Part shown: in pieces, positions 18,664 to 27,342 of the stretch
Position numbering within the stretch: the stretch's first letter is position 1
How the letters are laid out: each line of letters begins with the position of its first letter
Source: Eubacteriaceae bacterium
GTDB taxonomy: Bacteria; Bacillota; Clostridia; Peptostreptococcales; Anaerovoracaceae
Length of the DNA stretch: 57,739 bases
Direction: 5' to 3'
NCBI GenBank assembly: GCA_029012125.1
Contig: JAQXLM010000040.1
Location: 1-57,739, forward strand
Notes under the pieces: generated by a model
Seen by the model: only the letters and a program-made list of their open reading frames with translations
What the model was told of the DNA's origin: nothing
Database searches by the model: none
Translations under genes and position numbers: made by a program

Positions 18664-19509
18664 TTATACACTATCAGCTATTATTTTGCCAAGCATTTTG
18701 GCCGAATTTTCTGCCTCCTCAATCATGTTTCTGTTGTTTCCCATTTCCAGCAGAATGGACTTGCTGCACAGATCCTGATTATATATGTAATCCCTGTACA
18801 TTACTTTCCCTGTAAAGCCATCATATTGAGATTCGGCTACACTGTTAAGTGTCTCAACAAAGGATTCATTGCTTTCGAAGGTTGATGCAGCTGTACCGAT
18901 GACATAGGAATAGGTTGCACATTTCTTTCCCTTAACCTGAATTGTATCCCCCTTTTGGCTGCTGCTGATGGCGTCTCTGTGCAGATCGATTACGCAAACC
19001 ACCGAAGGATACTTTTTCAGTAGTCTTTCAGCTGTGTCATAGCTTCTCTCGTAGGCACTGTCATAGGACGGATTATCGTGTATGGTCTTGTCATGAACCA
19101 CCTCTATGCCTTCCTCCTCCAGACTCTTTGCCAGCACGTCTCCAACCTGCCTTACAGTGTTCTTTTCATTAACAGAATGATAGTTGCCTGCAGAGGCAGG
19201 AAGATAGCTTTCCGTTGAATGGGTATGATATATCAAAACCAGTGGCTTTCCCTTTTCTCTCTTTGCCTTTTTCTCGGTTTTGGTCTTGTTTGTGTCTTCC
19301 CTGTCTTGTGATTTGTTTTCTTTCGCAGGCTCATCCTTCTCGGCTTTTTCCTCAATTCTATCAAAGCTCATAGATGGCAGGCTGCTCTCAAGGCATGCCA
19401 TAGCCAAATTGTCGCCTTCGAAGGTGCTGATAGCCGGCACTCTCATAAAGGCGACAAAGGAAATCATATATGAAATTATGAACGCTATTGTTATTCCTCT
19501 TTTCCTCAT
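18664..19509 (-). CDS. spoIIP: Stage II sporulation protein P
   Basis: One N-terminal membrane segment ([21 protein letters not shown]) is followed by a Lys/Glu-rich linker and the SpoIIP hydrolase domain: [24 protein letters not shown] and [16 protein letters not shown] carry the likely zinc-binding His and Glu residues. SpoIIP is an amidase and endopeptidase that, with SpoIID and SpoIIM, degrades septal peptidoglycan during engulfment. I start at ATG 19509, one base past the gpr stop; the longer frame would add 16 residues inside gpr. Its place between gpr and lepA is the conserved arrangement. Confidence 0.93.
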   Translation of the reverse strand: MRKRGITIAFIISYMISFVAFMRVPAISTFEGDNLAMACLESSLPSMSFDRIEEKAEKDEPAKENKSQDREDTNKTKTEKKAKREKGKPLVLIYHTHSTESYLPASAGNYHSVNEKNTVRQVGDVLAKSLEEEGIEVVHDKTIHDNPSYDSAYERSYDTAERLLKKYPSVVCVIDLHRDAISSSQKGDTIQVKGKKCATYSYVIGTAASTFESNESFVETLNSVAESQYDGFTGKVMYRDYIYNQDLCSKSILLEMGNNRNMIEEAENSAKMLGKIIADSV

Positions 19510-19510
19510 A

Positions 19511-20353
19511 CTAGGAATATATGCCGGGATGGAGACAAATATTAACTCCGGAGGCAATAATATCCGAAAAAATCTGTATTATGGCGTCGATATCCGTAGG
19601 CGTCACCACCATATCTACATTGAAATCAGGATTCTTCATAAGTCTGTCAGCATCTATTACAGTGGGGACACCGATTGCAATAACCTCTACTCCCAGGCTT
19701 TCTCGCGATAACTCTTTTCTGTAGTTACCCATACCGGCACCCGGTGAAATTCCCGTATTGCTTATCTGTATAGTCCTGCTTACCCTTTCTATTTCTCTTG
19801 CGGCCAGTGCATCTATCACGATTACCGCATCAGGCTTTATCATGTTAACAATTTTCTCTATAATATCCGCTGTTTCCATACCTGTTGTTGCAGTTACACC
19901 AGGTGCCAGCCCGCATACATTGGAATACTGGTCATCTCCGTCGCAGTCATAAATCTGAAAGAGATGTCTGGTGATTTTTACCTTTGACAGGGTTACCGGG
20001 CCCAGACTGTCTGCGGTAACCCTTTCGTTGCCCAGACCGATTACGAGAGTCTTAAGATAGTAGCTATGTTGAATAAACCTGCTTAGCTGTTCAGCCAGGG
20101 CTCGCTCTGCCCTGAGTTTTACATCCTCCGGCTGTACATCCAAAAGACCGTCAATCTCCAAAGTAACGTATCTGCCCTGAGGCTTTCCAAGAAGGATTTC
20201 TCCTTTTTGGCTGATAACATCGACTATGGTTGCTTTGATGTTTTCGTCTATCTTCACTTCTTCTGAGATTATTCCGTCGTCTTGTCCGGGTTTTATGCCT
20301 GCTTCCTCCAGATTTTGCTTAGCCTCAAGGGCCAGGTCAGTTTTGAATCTCAT
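19511..20353 (-). CDS. gpr: Germination protease GPR
   Basis: The 280-residue protein starts MRFKTDLALEAKQ and contains VVVIDAL-type (DAVIVIDALAAREIERVSRTIQISNTGISPGAGMGN) and IGVPTVIDA motifs, diagnostic of GPR (family A25). It degrades small acid-soluble spore proteins when spores germinate. It is slightly shorter than some GPRs (about 320-370), with a reduced C-terminus. GGGGG is placed before ATG. A forespore sigma-F/G promoter would be expected upstream of 20353, but I could not identify one with confidence. Confidence 0.92.
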   Translation of the reverse strand: MRFKTDLALEAKQNLEEAGIKPGQDDGIISEEVKIDENIKATIVDVISQKGEILLGKPQGRYVTLEIDGLLDVQPEDVKLRAERALAEQLSRFIQHSYYLKTLVIGLGNERVTADSLGPVTLSKVKITRHLFQIYDCDGDDQYSNVCGLAPGVTATTGMETADIIEKIVNMIKPDAVIVIDALAAREIERVSRTIQISNTGISPGAGMGNYRKELSRESLGVEVIAIGVPTVIDADRLMKNPDFNVDMVVTPTDIDAIIQIFSDIIASGVNICLHPGIYS

Positions 20354-20380
20354 TTTTTACCCCCATACGCAAAATTATTC

Positions 20381-20409
20381 TTGCAATGCTTTTCCTTTTC
20401 ATATATACT
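20381..20409 (+). promoter_or_regulatory. Promoter for rpsT
   Basis: TTGCAA (20381-20386) and TATACT (20404-20409) are 17 bases apart, about 60 bases upstream of the rpsT ATG, in the divergent gap from gpr. Confidence 0.6.
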
Positions 20410-20467
20410 ATTATCTGCGAATTTAGCGTTAAAAATGCTAAAAATATGAAAAGTGGGGTGAATTATT

Positions 20468-20740
20468 ATGGCAAACATTAAATCCGCAAAGAAAAGAATC
20501 AAGGTTATTGACAAGAAGACAGCAAGAAACAGAAGAGTTAAGGACCACGTTAAAAGTGCTCTTAAGGAACTGGATGCTGCTATCGAAGCTAAGGACTTCG
20601 AAACTGCTGAAGCTAAGTTAGTTGCTGCAGAAAAGAAGTTAATGCAGGCTGCTGCTAAGGGAACTCTTAACAAGAAGGCTGCATCAAGAAAGGTTTCAAG
20701 AATAACTAAGAGATTCAACGCTGCAAAGGCAGCAAAATAA
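20468..20740 (+). CDS. rpsT: 30S ribosomal protein S20
   Basis: The 90-residue, Lys/Arg/Ala-rich protein starts MANIKSAKKRIKVIDKKTARNRRVKDHVKSALK and ends RKVSRITKRFNAAKAAK, a clear S20. It binds 16S rRNA early in small-subunit assembly. GTGGGGTG precedes the start. It stands alone, divergent from gpr, as in many Firmicutes, with its own promoter and a strong terminator. The 142-residue frame on the other strand is only its mirror. Confidence 0.96.
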   Translation: MANIKSAKKRIKVIDKKTARNRRVKDHVKSALKELDAAIEAKDFETAEAKLVAAEKKLMQAAAKGTLNKKAASRKVSRITKRFNAAKAAK

Positions 20741-20791
20741 GTCTCACCCGTCCCCACCTGTGTATAAGTTAAATACACATGCTATGAGCAA

Positions 20792-20824
20792 AAAAACGAT
20801 GGTAAGTGTCTCACCATCGTTTTT
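20792..20824. terminator. Terminator after rpsT, shared with the surface-protein gene
   Basis: AAAAACGATGGT (20792-20803) pairs with ACCATCGTTTTT (20813-20824) across a nine-base loop. It is T-rich downstream on the plus strand and has an A/T-rich arm on the minus strand. It lies between convergent genes. Confidence 0.82.
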
Positions 20825-20852
20825 CCTTTTTTTGATTGTTTATTCTAATTAT

Positions 20853-22322
20853 TTATCTGCTATTCTTTCTTCTCTTAACAGCAAGAACTGCCATAAGAGC
20901 TACTGCTCCTGTGAACAAGCCTGCATAAAGAGCAATTGGAGTTGTATCACCTGTATCAGGAGACATTTCCTTTACAACATCTGCAGTATTATCTTCAGGA
21001 TCGCCTGAATCATCAGGATCGGTAATCGGTCCATCCGAATCTCCGTCTACTACATATACTAATGCCAGACCCGTTATGTCCTCATCGCCTAATTCAAAGC
21101 TGTCCAGCTTGTCTTCTGCGTAGTATTCTGCATCAAATTCATCCTCCAGCTCATAAATGAAGTCGAATGTGGTAAATGAATCATAGCTTCCTACGTATTC
21201 GTATTCCTTACCTCCATGATTTGTCTTAATGTAATCTTCAGCCTTGATTACATCTCCTTTTTCCCCAAGCAGATAATATCCGTATTCTTCACCGTACAGA
21301 GCCTCGCCATCCCATTCAATGTCACGGAATTCCATAGAGCCGTTAACATTCTCGAAGTACATGTGAGCAATCTCGTATTCAACCATTACAGGACAATCAC
21401 AGTCAACAAACGCGCTTGCAATCAGAAGTCCCTCGAACTCAGTCTTCAGAAACGCCAGTGCATCATCAAGCTGAGCGATAAATTTCTCGCCGTCCATATC
21501 TTCAATACCTTGTTCAGCGATAATCTCATCAAACGCCTCGACGATTTCTTCTCTGTCCATTTCAGCAATCTTGCATATTTCATCAATAAAATCGCTGATT
21601 GTTGAAACCTGTGCAACATCTCCCTTATATTCCACTTCTGCTGCAAGCTCAGCTAACAGCTCGTTAAGAAAATCGAAGGTAATATCGCAGGCATCTGCTA
21701 TCATGGCTGTTGTAATTACAAAAGCTCTGGTGTCTTCAACTGTATAATGAGCATCAGGAAGACCTTCAACAGTTACAGTAAAGTCCTTTCCGAAGTTTTC
21801 AAGCTGAGACTCAATATCTCTGACAAGCTTGGAATCACCTGTTTCACTTCCTTCAAAGAGAGTGTAAATCTTCTGGATAACGTCAGCTGCAGCCTTTTCG
21901 GATTTACCGGACTTCACCTCAGCTGCAAAATCCTCTTCGTCAAAATCGCTCATCAGTTCGTCGAAGATTGCCTTTAAATCAATATCTCCCTGGGCATCTG
22001 CCATCTCTGACAATGTATATGGGCTGACACGATCTGAAGGAGTGCCTACCCATGTAGTTGCTCCTAAGTTTTCCTCATCCTTTTCCAGAGGAATTACTAC
22101 AGGTGCATCTCCGGGTGCTCCGACTATAAGCTTCGGTGATTCAATATTACCCAGCTCCTTACAATACTCATTTGCAACGGAAAGAACACCAACTCCGCCG
22201 TTAAGACTTTCAATTTCTTCCAGAAATGCATTTTCTGCTGTTGCCGCAAACACACTCATAGGCATGGTGGCCATAATCATTAAAACGGCAAGAATGCTTA
22301 CTAACGTCTTTCTCAATTTCAT
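20853..22322 (-). CDS. Secreted acidic surface protein with SPDTG-type sorting signal
   Basis: I do not recognise a domain in the 489 residues. A signal peptide (MKLRKTLVSILAVLMIMATMPMSVFAA) opens the protein. The middle (~30-430) is very rich in Asp and Glu with several long predicted helices. A short DP-rich stretch (about 435-455) is followed by MSPDTGDTTPI, a hydrophobic segment and RRKNSR. That tail has the architecture of a sortase substrate with SPDTG in place of LPXTG, so it is probably wall-anchored. It begins 12 bases after nadE with a GGGGGAA site, so it may be read with the NAD genes, which is odd. Function unknown. Confidence 0.75.
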   Translation of the reverse strand: MKLRKTLVSILAVLMIMATMPMSVFAATAENAFLEEIESLNGGVGVLSVANEYCKELGNIESPKLIVGAPGDAPVVIPLEKDEENLGATTWVGTPSDRVSPYTLSEMADAQGDIDLKAIFDELMSDFDEEDFAAEVKSGKSEKAAADVIQKIYTLFEGSETGDSKLVRDIESQLENFGKDFTVTVEGLPDAHYTVEDTRAFVITTAMIADACDITFDFLNELLAELAAEVEYKGDVAQVSTISDFIDEICKIAEMDREEIVEAFDEIIAEQGIEDMDGEKFIAQLDDALAFLKTEFEGLLIASAFVDCDCPVMVEYEIAHMYFENVNGSMEFRDIEWDGEALYGEEYGYYLLGEKGDVIKAEDYIKTNHGGKEYEYVGSYDSFTTFDFIYELEDEFDAEYYAEDKLDSFELGDEDITGLALVYVVDGDSDGPITDPDDSGDPEDNTADVVKEMSPDTGDTTPIALYAGLFTGAVALMAVLAVKRRKNSR

Positions 22323-22334
22323 AATAGTTCCCCC

Positions 22335-23099
22335 TTATTCATCTTTAGCTTTAACATCTCCGTCGTAGTTAAAGGATGGCATCAATTGAAGCTTAAACTT
22401 ATTGGTTTTACGCTTATAGTCGATTTTTTCCTTTATCTCGACATCCTCACATACGCCTGTACGAATATATCTGTCCAGCTGTGCATATGTGAACCCCAGA
22501 TTTTCTTCGTCTGTCAGTCCTGACAGACCATCTATAGGAGGTTTTTCCACCAGAACCTCCGGCAGCCCCAGTTCACGTCCTATAGCTTTAACCTCCTGAA
22601 CGGTTAAATGAGCAAGAGGGCTGAAGTCTCCTGCACCATCACCATATCGGGTGGCGTAACCCACCCAATCCTCAGATAGGTTACATGTATTTGCTACTCT
22701 GCCGTTCATGGACTGGGAAACAGCGTATACCGCTGCCATTCGCAGTCTTGCCGGCAAATTAGTAGTCGTTTGTACGGATACCTCACAAGGCAGCTTGTCT
22801 TTTAATTCACCAAGCATTCCCTCGTAGGCATCTTTGATATTGATAATCGTATGATTGATTCCAAGATGTGAAACCAGAAGTTTAGACATATCTATGTCTG
22901 CCTGCTCACCGTTTGGCATCAGAACTCCGAAAACTCTGTCCTTTCCAAGAGCCTCAACACAGAGAGCAGCCACCACTGAGCTGTCCTTTCCTCCGCTGAT
23001 GGCAACAACAGCCATACAGTCCTTGCCGTTTTCCTCGAAGAATTCTCTGATCCACTCAACAACCTGACCGGTTACTTTTTTTGCATCGAACTGATTCAT
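22335..23099 (-). CDS. nadE: NH3-dependent NAD+ synthase
   Basis: The 254-residue protein has the N-type ATP pyrophosphatase loop AISGGKDSSVVAAL (about 32-45), TNLPARLRMAAVYAVSQ, GTxN-type SEDWVGYATRYGDGAGDFSPLAHLTVQEV, and KPPIDGLSGLTDEENLGFTYAQLD. NadE amidates nicotinate adenine dinucleotide to NAD+. There is no glutaminase domain, so ammonia is the expected nitrogen donor. It starts 10 bases after the nicotinamidase-like gene, forming a likely NAD-salvage pair. Confidence 0.92.
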   Translation of the reverse strand: MNQFDAKKVTGQVVEWIREFFEENGKDCMAVVAISGGKDSSVVAALCVEALGKDRVFGVLMPNGEQADIDMSKLLVSHLGINHTIINIKDAYEGMLGELKDKLPCEVSVQTTTNLPARLRMAAVYAVSQSMNGRVANTCNLSEDWVGYATRYGDGAGDFSPLAHLTVQEVKAIGRELGLPEVLVEKPPIDGLSGLTDEENLGFTYAQLDRYIRTGVCEDVEIKEKIDYKRKTNKFKLQLMPSFNYDGDVKAKDE

Positions 23100-23109
23100 T
23101 TTACATCAC

Positions 23110-23652
23110 CTACACAATGTTTATCTGACACATTTTCATGGCAGCCAGTGCGTTATCATGGCTCTCAGGTGTGACTCCCGCACACAGCTCACCTCTTACG
23201 GATATTGTCTTTTCCGGGTATGCAGCCTTCAGAATCATGGCGTTGCTTATTACACAGATGTCTGTGCATACACCCCACATTTCTATTTCACTGACCTGAT
23301 CAAAATCTTCACCCACTGTCTTCTTCAGCCATTCCGGCAGTTCCATGGAGCCGAATGAAAGCTTGTCCAGCACATTGGAATCCGTTACAAATGCTGAAAG
23401 TTCAGGGACGATTTCCCATCCCGGCGTATCCTTAATGCAGTGAACTACCGGAAGCAATCTGCCTTCCTGTGTCTCCGGATAGTTTTCATAATGAGTATCT
23501 CTGGTGAAAAATACCTGCACTCCTGCCCGGGTAACTTCTTCAAGACCTGCCCTGAGATGAGGTACTATAGCCTGAGCCTCACGGTTTGCCAGAGATCCGG
23601 TAACGAAATCATTCTGCATGTCAATTACAATTACTATTTTTTCCTTACACAT
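23110..23652 (-). CDS. Isochorismatase-family cysteine hydrolase, probable nicotinamidase
   Basis: Starting at ATG 23652 (AAAGG eight bases upstream; the longer GTG start would overlap it), the 180-residue protein has the family triad: Asp in VIDMQNDFV, a lysine in DKLSFGS, and Cys in GVCTDICVISNAM. The fold family includes nicotinamidases, isochorismatases and ureidoacrylate hydrolases. Being 10 bases upstream of nadE, hydrolysis of nicotinamide to nicotinate for NAD salvage is the best guess (PncA-like). Confidence 0.82.
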   Translation of the reverse strand: MCKEKIVIVIDMQNDFVTGSLANREAQAIVPHLRAGLEEVTRAGVQVFFTRDTHYENYPETQEGRLLPVVHCIKDTPGWEIVPELSAFVTDSNVLDKLSFGSMELPEWLKKTVGEDFDQVSEIEMWGVCTDICVISNAMILKAAYPEKTISVRGELCAGVTPESHDNALAAMKMCQINIV

Positions 23653-23671
23653 AATCTCCACCTTTTGAAAA

Positions 23672-23713
23672 ATCCCACGAAACAGTCACCTTAAACAACT
23701 GCTGTCGTGGGAT
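23672..23713 (-). terminator. Terminator after the DUF1292 gene
   Basis: ATCCCACGA (23672-23680) pairs with TCGTGGGAT (23705-23713), extended by CAG/CTG after a two-base bulge. On the minus strand it is followed by five Ts. It separates the DUF1292 gene from the nicotinamidase-like gene. Confidence 0.7.
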
Positions 23714-23728
23714 AATCTGTTCTGAAAC

Positions 23729-24004
23729 TTATTCAGCTTCTGTCATTATTGCATCAAATTCTGCAACTGCTGCTTCAAATTCTTCGTCACTTTCGATGTC
23801 TACAAGTTCAAATTCGTCTTCGCCAACTTCCTTGTATCCATAGATGTAAACGTCGTCTGAATCATCCTGTGGAATAAGAGCAATGTATTCTTTGCCTGCG
23901 CTTTCGAATACGCCCATGATTTCGCATTCCAGTTCGATACCATCGTCAAATTCAAGAGTGATGATATCCACTTCTTCTTCGCGAATGTCTTTCTTATCTG
24001 CCAT
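23729..24004 (-). CDS. DUF1292 family protein
   Basis: The 91-residue, strongly acidic protein (IITLEFDDGIELECEIMGVFESAGKEYIALIPQ...DDVYIYGYKE) matches DUF1292, a small Firmicutes family without known function, usually encoded near yrvK/mltG-type or Holliday-junction genes. Here it follows uvrC with its own promoter and an AGGAGG-like site (ACGGAGGATATTTAAT before ATG). Confidence 0.85.
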   Translation of the reverse strand: MADKKDIREEEVDIITLEFDDGIELECEIMGVFESAGKEYIALIPQDDSDDVYIYGYKEVGEDEFELVDIESDEEFEAAVAEFDAIMTEAE

Positions 24005-24053
24005 ATTAAATATCCTCCGTTATAAATCTGTCTTTAAAGTTTTATTCTCTAAT

Positions 24054-24082
24054 AATATACCATTTTTAAGCTATATTATCAA
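24054..24082 (-). promoter_or_regulatory. Promoter for the DUF1292 gene
   Basis: On the minus strand TTGATA (24082-24077) and TATATT (24059-24054) are 17 bases apart. The -35 box overlaps the uvrC stop codon. Confidence 0.6.
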
Positions 24083-25914
24083 CTAAAATATTCCTTTATA
24101 TTCCTTGCGATACTTTCTGTTATGGAAGGCACCTCCATCAGCTCCTCCACCGAAGCTTTTTTTATCGCCTCTATGGTATCGAAATGCTTCAGCAGAGCAT
24201 TTCTTCGGGCCGGTCCCACTCCCTGTATATTGTCCAGTACTGAGTGAATTGCATTCCTGTTTCTCAGGGTTCTGTGATATTCTATAGCGAACCTGTGAAC
24301 CTCCTCTTGTATGGTGCCGGCATACTTAAACAGCATAGGTCTTTCCCGCAGTGATATCTCCCTTCCATCCTCAAAAACTATACTTTTCGTTCTGTGGCTG
24401 TCATCCTTAGCCATTCCCACCACAGGAATATCCAGTCCCAGTACCTTAAGCATCTTTCTTGCCGCAGTGACCTGACCCAGTCCGCCATCCATAAATATGG
24501 CATCGGGAAGCTTTACGAAGGAAGGATCCCCCTCTTTATATCTCCTGAATCGCCTGTAAATCATTTCCTGAAGGCTTCCGTAATCGTCAGGTCCCTCAAT
24601 AGTCTTTATTTTAAATCGCCTGTAATCCTTTCTTATCTTTCTGGTTCCCTCAAAAACTACCATGGCGCCTACGGAATCCACTCCGTTTGTATTAGATATA
24701 TCGTAGGATTCAACTCGATAAGCCTTCTTTTCCTCCGGCCTGTATCCTGCCTCCCGGATAATCTGTGCCACCTCGCTGCAGATTGCCTCCTGTTTTTCCG
24801 TTTGAAGCTTAGCCTTCTGATCCAGAGTTTTGACCATCTCCATCCGATCGTTTTGCGTCAAAGTCAGCAGAGCCTTCTTCTCACCCTTCTGTGGTACGAG
24901 AATCCTCACCTTATGTCCGTTCCTTCCAAGATACTCTTCCAGAAGTTCCTTCTCAGGCAGCTCTTCCTCAACTATTATCTCAGGAGGAACATTAGCCCAA
25001 TTGCCGTAGTACTGTTTCAGAAATTCACTTACCAGTTCGGTCCTCTCAGCACTGCTGTCAGACTGTATCTGAAAGGTTTCCCTTCCGCTAAGCTTACCGC
25101 CTCTCACCGTGAAAAGCACGATGAAAGAGTTTCTCTCGTCTTTAACAGGAAGGACTATATCCATATCCTTGTCTCCGGCCATGGTCACACGCTGTTTTTC
25201 CGAAATTGCTTTGATGGAAACGATGTAATCTCTGTATTTGGCAGCTTCCTCAAACTCCATATTTTCCGAAGCCTTCTGCATCTTGTCCGTCAAAGCCTTG
25301 ACAAGGGGTTTCTCCTCTCCTCCAAGAAAGGCCATAACCTTGTCGATGGAAGCCATATATTCGTCTCTGTCAACTTTGCCCGTGCAAACTCCCCTGCATG
25401 TCTGTATATGATAATTCAGACATGGTCTGTGACCCTGTGAGAAGTTTACTGCGCTGCATTGTTTCAAAGAATAAATCTCTGTAAGCAGTTCAACAATCTG
25501 ATTCACCGCTCCTGCATCGCTATATGGTCCGAAATACTTGTTGCCGTCCTTGGAAACCAGTCTGGTTTTCACCACTCGTGGGAATTCCTCAGATGTAGTA
25601 ACCATGATATATGGATAGGTCTTGTCATCCCGCAAGAGCACATTGTACTTAGGTGCGTATTTTTTTATCAGATTGCATTCCAGTATCAAAGCCTCCATCT
25701 CCGTACTGCATGTAATGTACTCAAATTCCGCAATATGAGATACCATTGCCCTGACCTTCGGATTGTTCTGTGCAGTACTCTGAAAATACTGGCGGACCCT
25801 GTTTCTCAAGGATATGGCTTTACCCACATAAATTATCTGGCCAAGCTTGTCCTTATGCATATAAACTCCCGGGCAGTCCGGGAGTTTTTTCAGATTTTCC
25901 TTAATATCAAACAT
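24079..25914 (-). CDS. uvrC: Excinuclease ABC subunit C
   Basis: The 611-residue protein has the GIY-YIG nuclease domain at the start (PGVYMHKDKLGQIIYVGKAISLRNRVRQYF), a UvrB-binding UVR motif around 200-235, the RNase H-like C-terminal nuclease (ESYDISNTNGVDSVGAMVVFEGTRKIRKDYRRFKIKT), and a terminal helix-hairpin-helix (NIQGVGPARRNALLKHFDTIEAIKKASVEELMEVPSI). It makes both incisions in nucleotide excision repair. Its ATG directly abuts the stop of the carboxypeptidase gene (0 bases), so the two are likely cotranscribed. Confidence 0.95.
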   Translation of the reverse strand: MFDIKENLKKLPDCPGVYMHKDKLGQIIYVGKAISLRNRVRQYFQSTAQNNPKVRAMVSHIAEFEYITCSTEMEALILECNLIKKYAPKYNVLLRDDKTYPYIMVTTSEEFPRVVKTRLVSKDGNKYFGPYSDAGAVNQIVELLTEIYSLKQCSAVNFSQGHRPCLNYHIQTCRGVCTGKVDRDEYMASIDKVMAFLGGEEKPLVKALTDKMQKASENMEFEEAAKYRDYIVSIKAISEKQRVTMAGDKDMDIVLPVKDERNSFIVLFTVRGGKLSGRETFQIQSDSSAERTELVSEFLKQYYGNWANVPPEIIVEEELPEKELLEEYLGRNGHKVRILVPQKGEKKALLTLTQNDRMEMVKTLDQKAKLQTEKQEAICSEVAQIIREAGYRPEEKKAYRVESYDISNTNGVDSVGAMVVFEGTRKIRKDYRRFKIKTIEGPDDYGSLQEMIYRRFRRYKEGDPSFVKLPDAIFMDGGLGQVTAARKMLKVLGLDIPVVGMAKDDSHRTKSIVFEDGREISLRERPMLFKYAGTIQEEVHRFAIEYHRTLRNRNAIHSVLDNIQGVGPARRNALLKHFDTIEAIKKASVEELMEVPSITESIARNIKEYFS

Positions 25915-27249
25915 TTAAAATCGCCACTCTCTTACCTTATGGTCTTCTTCCCGTCTAAGCTGTTCCATAGCTATACGCTCAATCTGCTGTTTACGTCTGA
26001 GTGCTTTTCTCCGTTTTGCCTTTGCTCTCTCGATTACGATCCAGATGTATATGCAAAGGATCAAAACTCCTACAACGCATATCACTACTGTCGTAAAGTT
26101 GGAAATACCGAAATATGAAGGGAACCAGCCTTCCGCCACATCCTCCTTCACAATCAGATCAACCTTGTTTACAAGATCGTCTGCCGCGTAGATTTCCAGA
26201 CAACCTACCACATCGCCTTTTTTCACAGGTGCAGTAACATCATTATCCAGAACTACTTCTGTCCTTATCAGCGATTCCGATGCTTCCTTTGGAACAAATG
26301 CGTAGCCTATTTCCCTGGTGTATACCTCCAGTCTTGTCTTGGCACCGTGTTTTATGCGAATCTTGCCTTGTACCTTATTCTTCCCGACTACCTTTACACC
26401 TTCCACACTGTCAGAAATTGCGTTGACAAGTTTGGTTATATCATCAGTTCGAGTCGACATCTTTGCCCCCAGAATTACGGCCACAAGCTTAAGACCATCC
26501 TTGTTGTAGTATACTGAAATACCACAGTGGTCTTCATCCCATGTGCCCGTCTTGGCACTCTGAATATAGTTGTCACTGTCCTGAATTACTTCAATGTGAT
26601 TCTTCAGAACTCTCGCATCACTCTTGTTGGTTTTACCCATCTTGTAGGTTTTGGTTCCGGAAATCTTTGCAAGAGTATCATTAGCGAAGGCAGTTTTGGA
26701 AATCAGCATCATGTCATATGCAGTGGTGTAATGTTTCTTTGCTCTCATTCCGTGAGAATTGGCAAAACTGGTCTCCTTACAGCCTATATTCTTGGCAGTC
26801 TTGTTCATCAGCTTTACAAATTCCTCTTCGCTGCCTGAAACCGCTACTGCCAGAGTGTAGCAGGCATCGTTTCCCGAGTTCAGCATGGCACCGTAGAGCA
26901 GATCCTTAACCGTAACCTTTTCTCCCTCAACAAGTCCCATGGTTGATTCCCCTATCAGTGTAGCCTCATAAGGAACCTTTACAACCTTATCCAGAGGTAC
27001 GTTCTGTATAGCAAGCATGGCAGTCATCAGCTTGGTGATGCTGAAAGGTTCGATTCTTTCGTGTATATTCTTGGAATAGACAACTTCACCTGTGTTTTCG
27101 CAATATACTATGGCGCATTCACTGTCAAGCTTAATGTCATCGGAGTTCTTTGCATATACAGGCATACAGGATGTCATTATCACAATCAAAGCTATTAAAA
27201 TGGATACTGTTTTCTTACGATTCACTTCAGTGCCTACTTTCTCTTTCAT
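25915..27249 (-). CDS. D-alanyl-D-alanine carboxypeptidase (PBP5/DacF type)
   Basis: From ATG 27249 the 444-residue protein has an N-terminal secretion signal ending near VYAKN, then the three active-site motifs of low-molecular-weight penicillin-binding proteins: S70-ITK, S125-GN and K233-TG. A C-terminal PBP5-type domain and a final membrane segment with a long Lys/Arg tail follow (residues ~380-444). It trims the terminal D-Ala from peptidoglycan stem peptides outside the membrane. The longer frame from 27279 would start inside a terminator hairpin, which is why I use 27249; the ribosome site there (AGAAG) is weak. uvrC begins immediately after its stop. Confidence 0.88.
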   Translation of the reverse strand: MKEKVGTEVNRKKTVSILIALIVIMTSCMPVYAKNSDDIKLDSECAIVYCENTGEVVYSKNIHERIEPFSITKLMTAMLAIQNVPLDKVVKVPYEATLIGESTMGLVEGEKVTVKDLLYGAMLNSGNDACYTLAVAVSGSEEEFVKLMNKTAKNIGCKETSFANSHGMRAKKHYTTAYDMMLISKTAFANDTLAKISGTKTYKMGKTNKSDARVLKNHIEVIQDSDNYIQSAKTGTWDEDHCGISVYYNKDGLKLVAVILGAKMSTRTDDITKLVNAISDSVEGVKVVGKNKVQGKIRIKHGAKTRLEVYTREIGYAFVPKEASESLIRTEVVLDNDVTAPVKKGDVVGCLEIYAADDLVNKVDLIVKEDVAEGWFPSYFGISNFTTVVICVVGVLILCIYIWIVIERAKAKRRKALRRKQQIERIAMEQLRREEDHKVREWRF

Positions 27250-27265
27250 ACTTCTAAAATCTTCA

Positions 27266-27303
27266 AAAGACGATTCCAAGGGTATACCTTCAGAATCGTC
27301 TTT
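27266..27303 (-). terminator. Terminator after the NlpC/P60 gene
   Basis: AAAGACGATTC (27266-27276) pairs perfectly with GAATCGTCTTT (27293-27303) across a 16-base loop. On the minus strand it ends in TTTTGAAGATTTT. It lies 40 bases past the NlpC/P60 stop and just before the carboxypeptidase start. Confidence 0.65.
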
Positions 27304-27342
27304 GTATTATTGTTTTATTAAATTATATCACTAAACCATCGT

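Noticed and set aside
20354..20467. Forespore sigma-F/G promoter for gpr
   Set aside because: Biologically expected, but no pair of elements matched well enough.
20350..20778. 142-residue open frame on the minus strand
   Set aside because: It is the mirror of rpsT, has no ribosome site and would cross the gpr start.
24394..25440. 348-residue open frame on the plus strand
   Set aside because: It lies wholly opposite uvrC, which has complete family motifs; the frame has no domain features.
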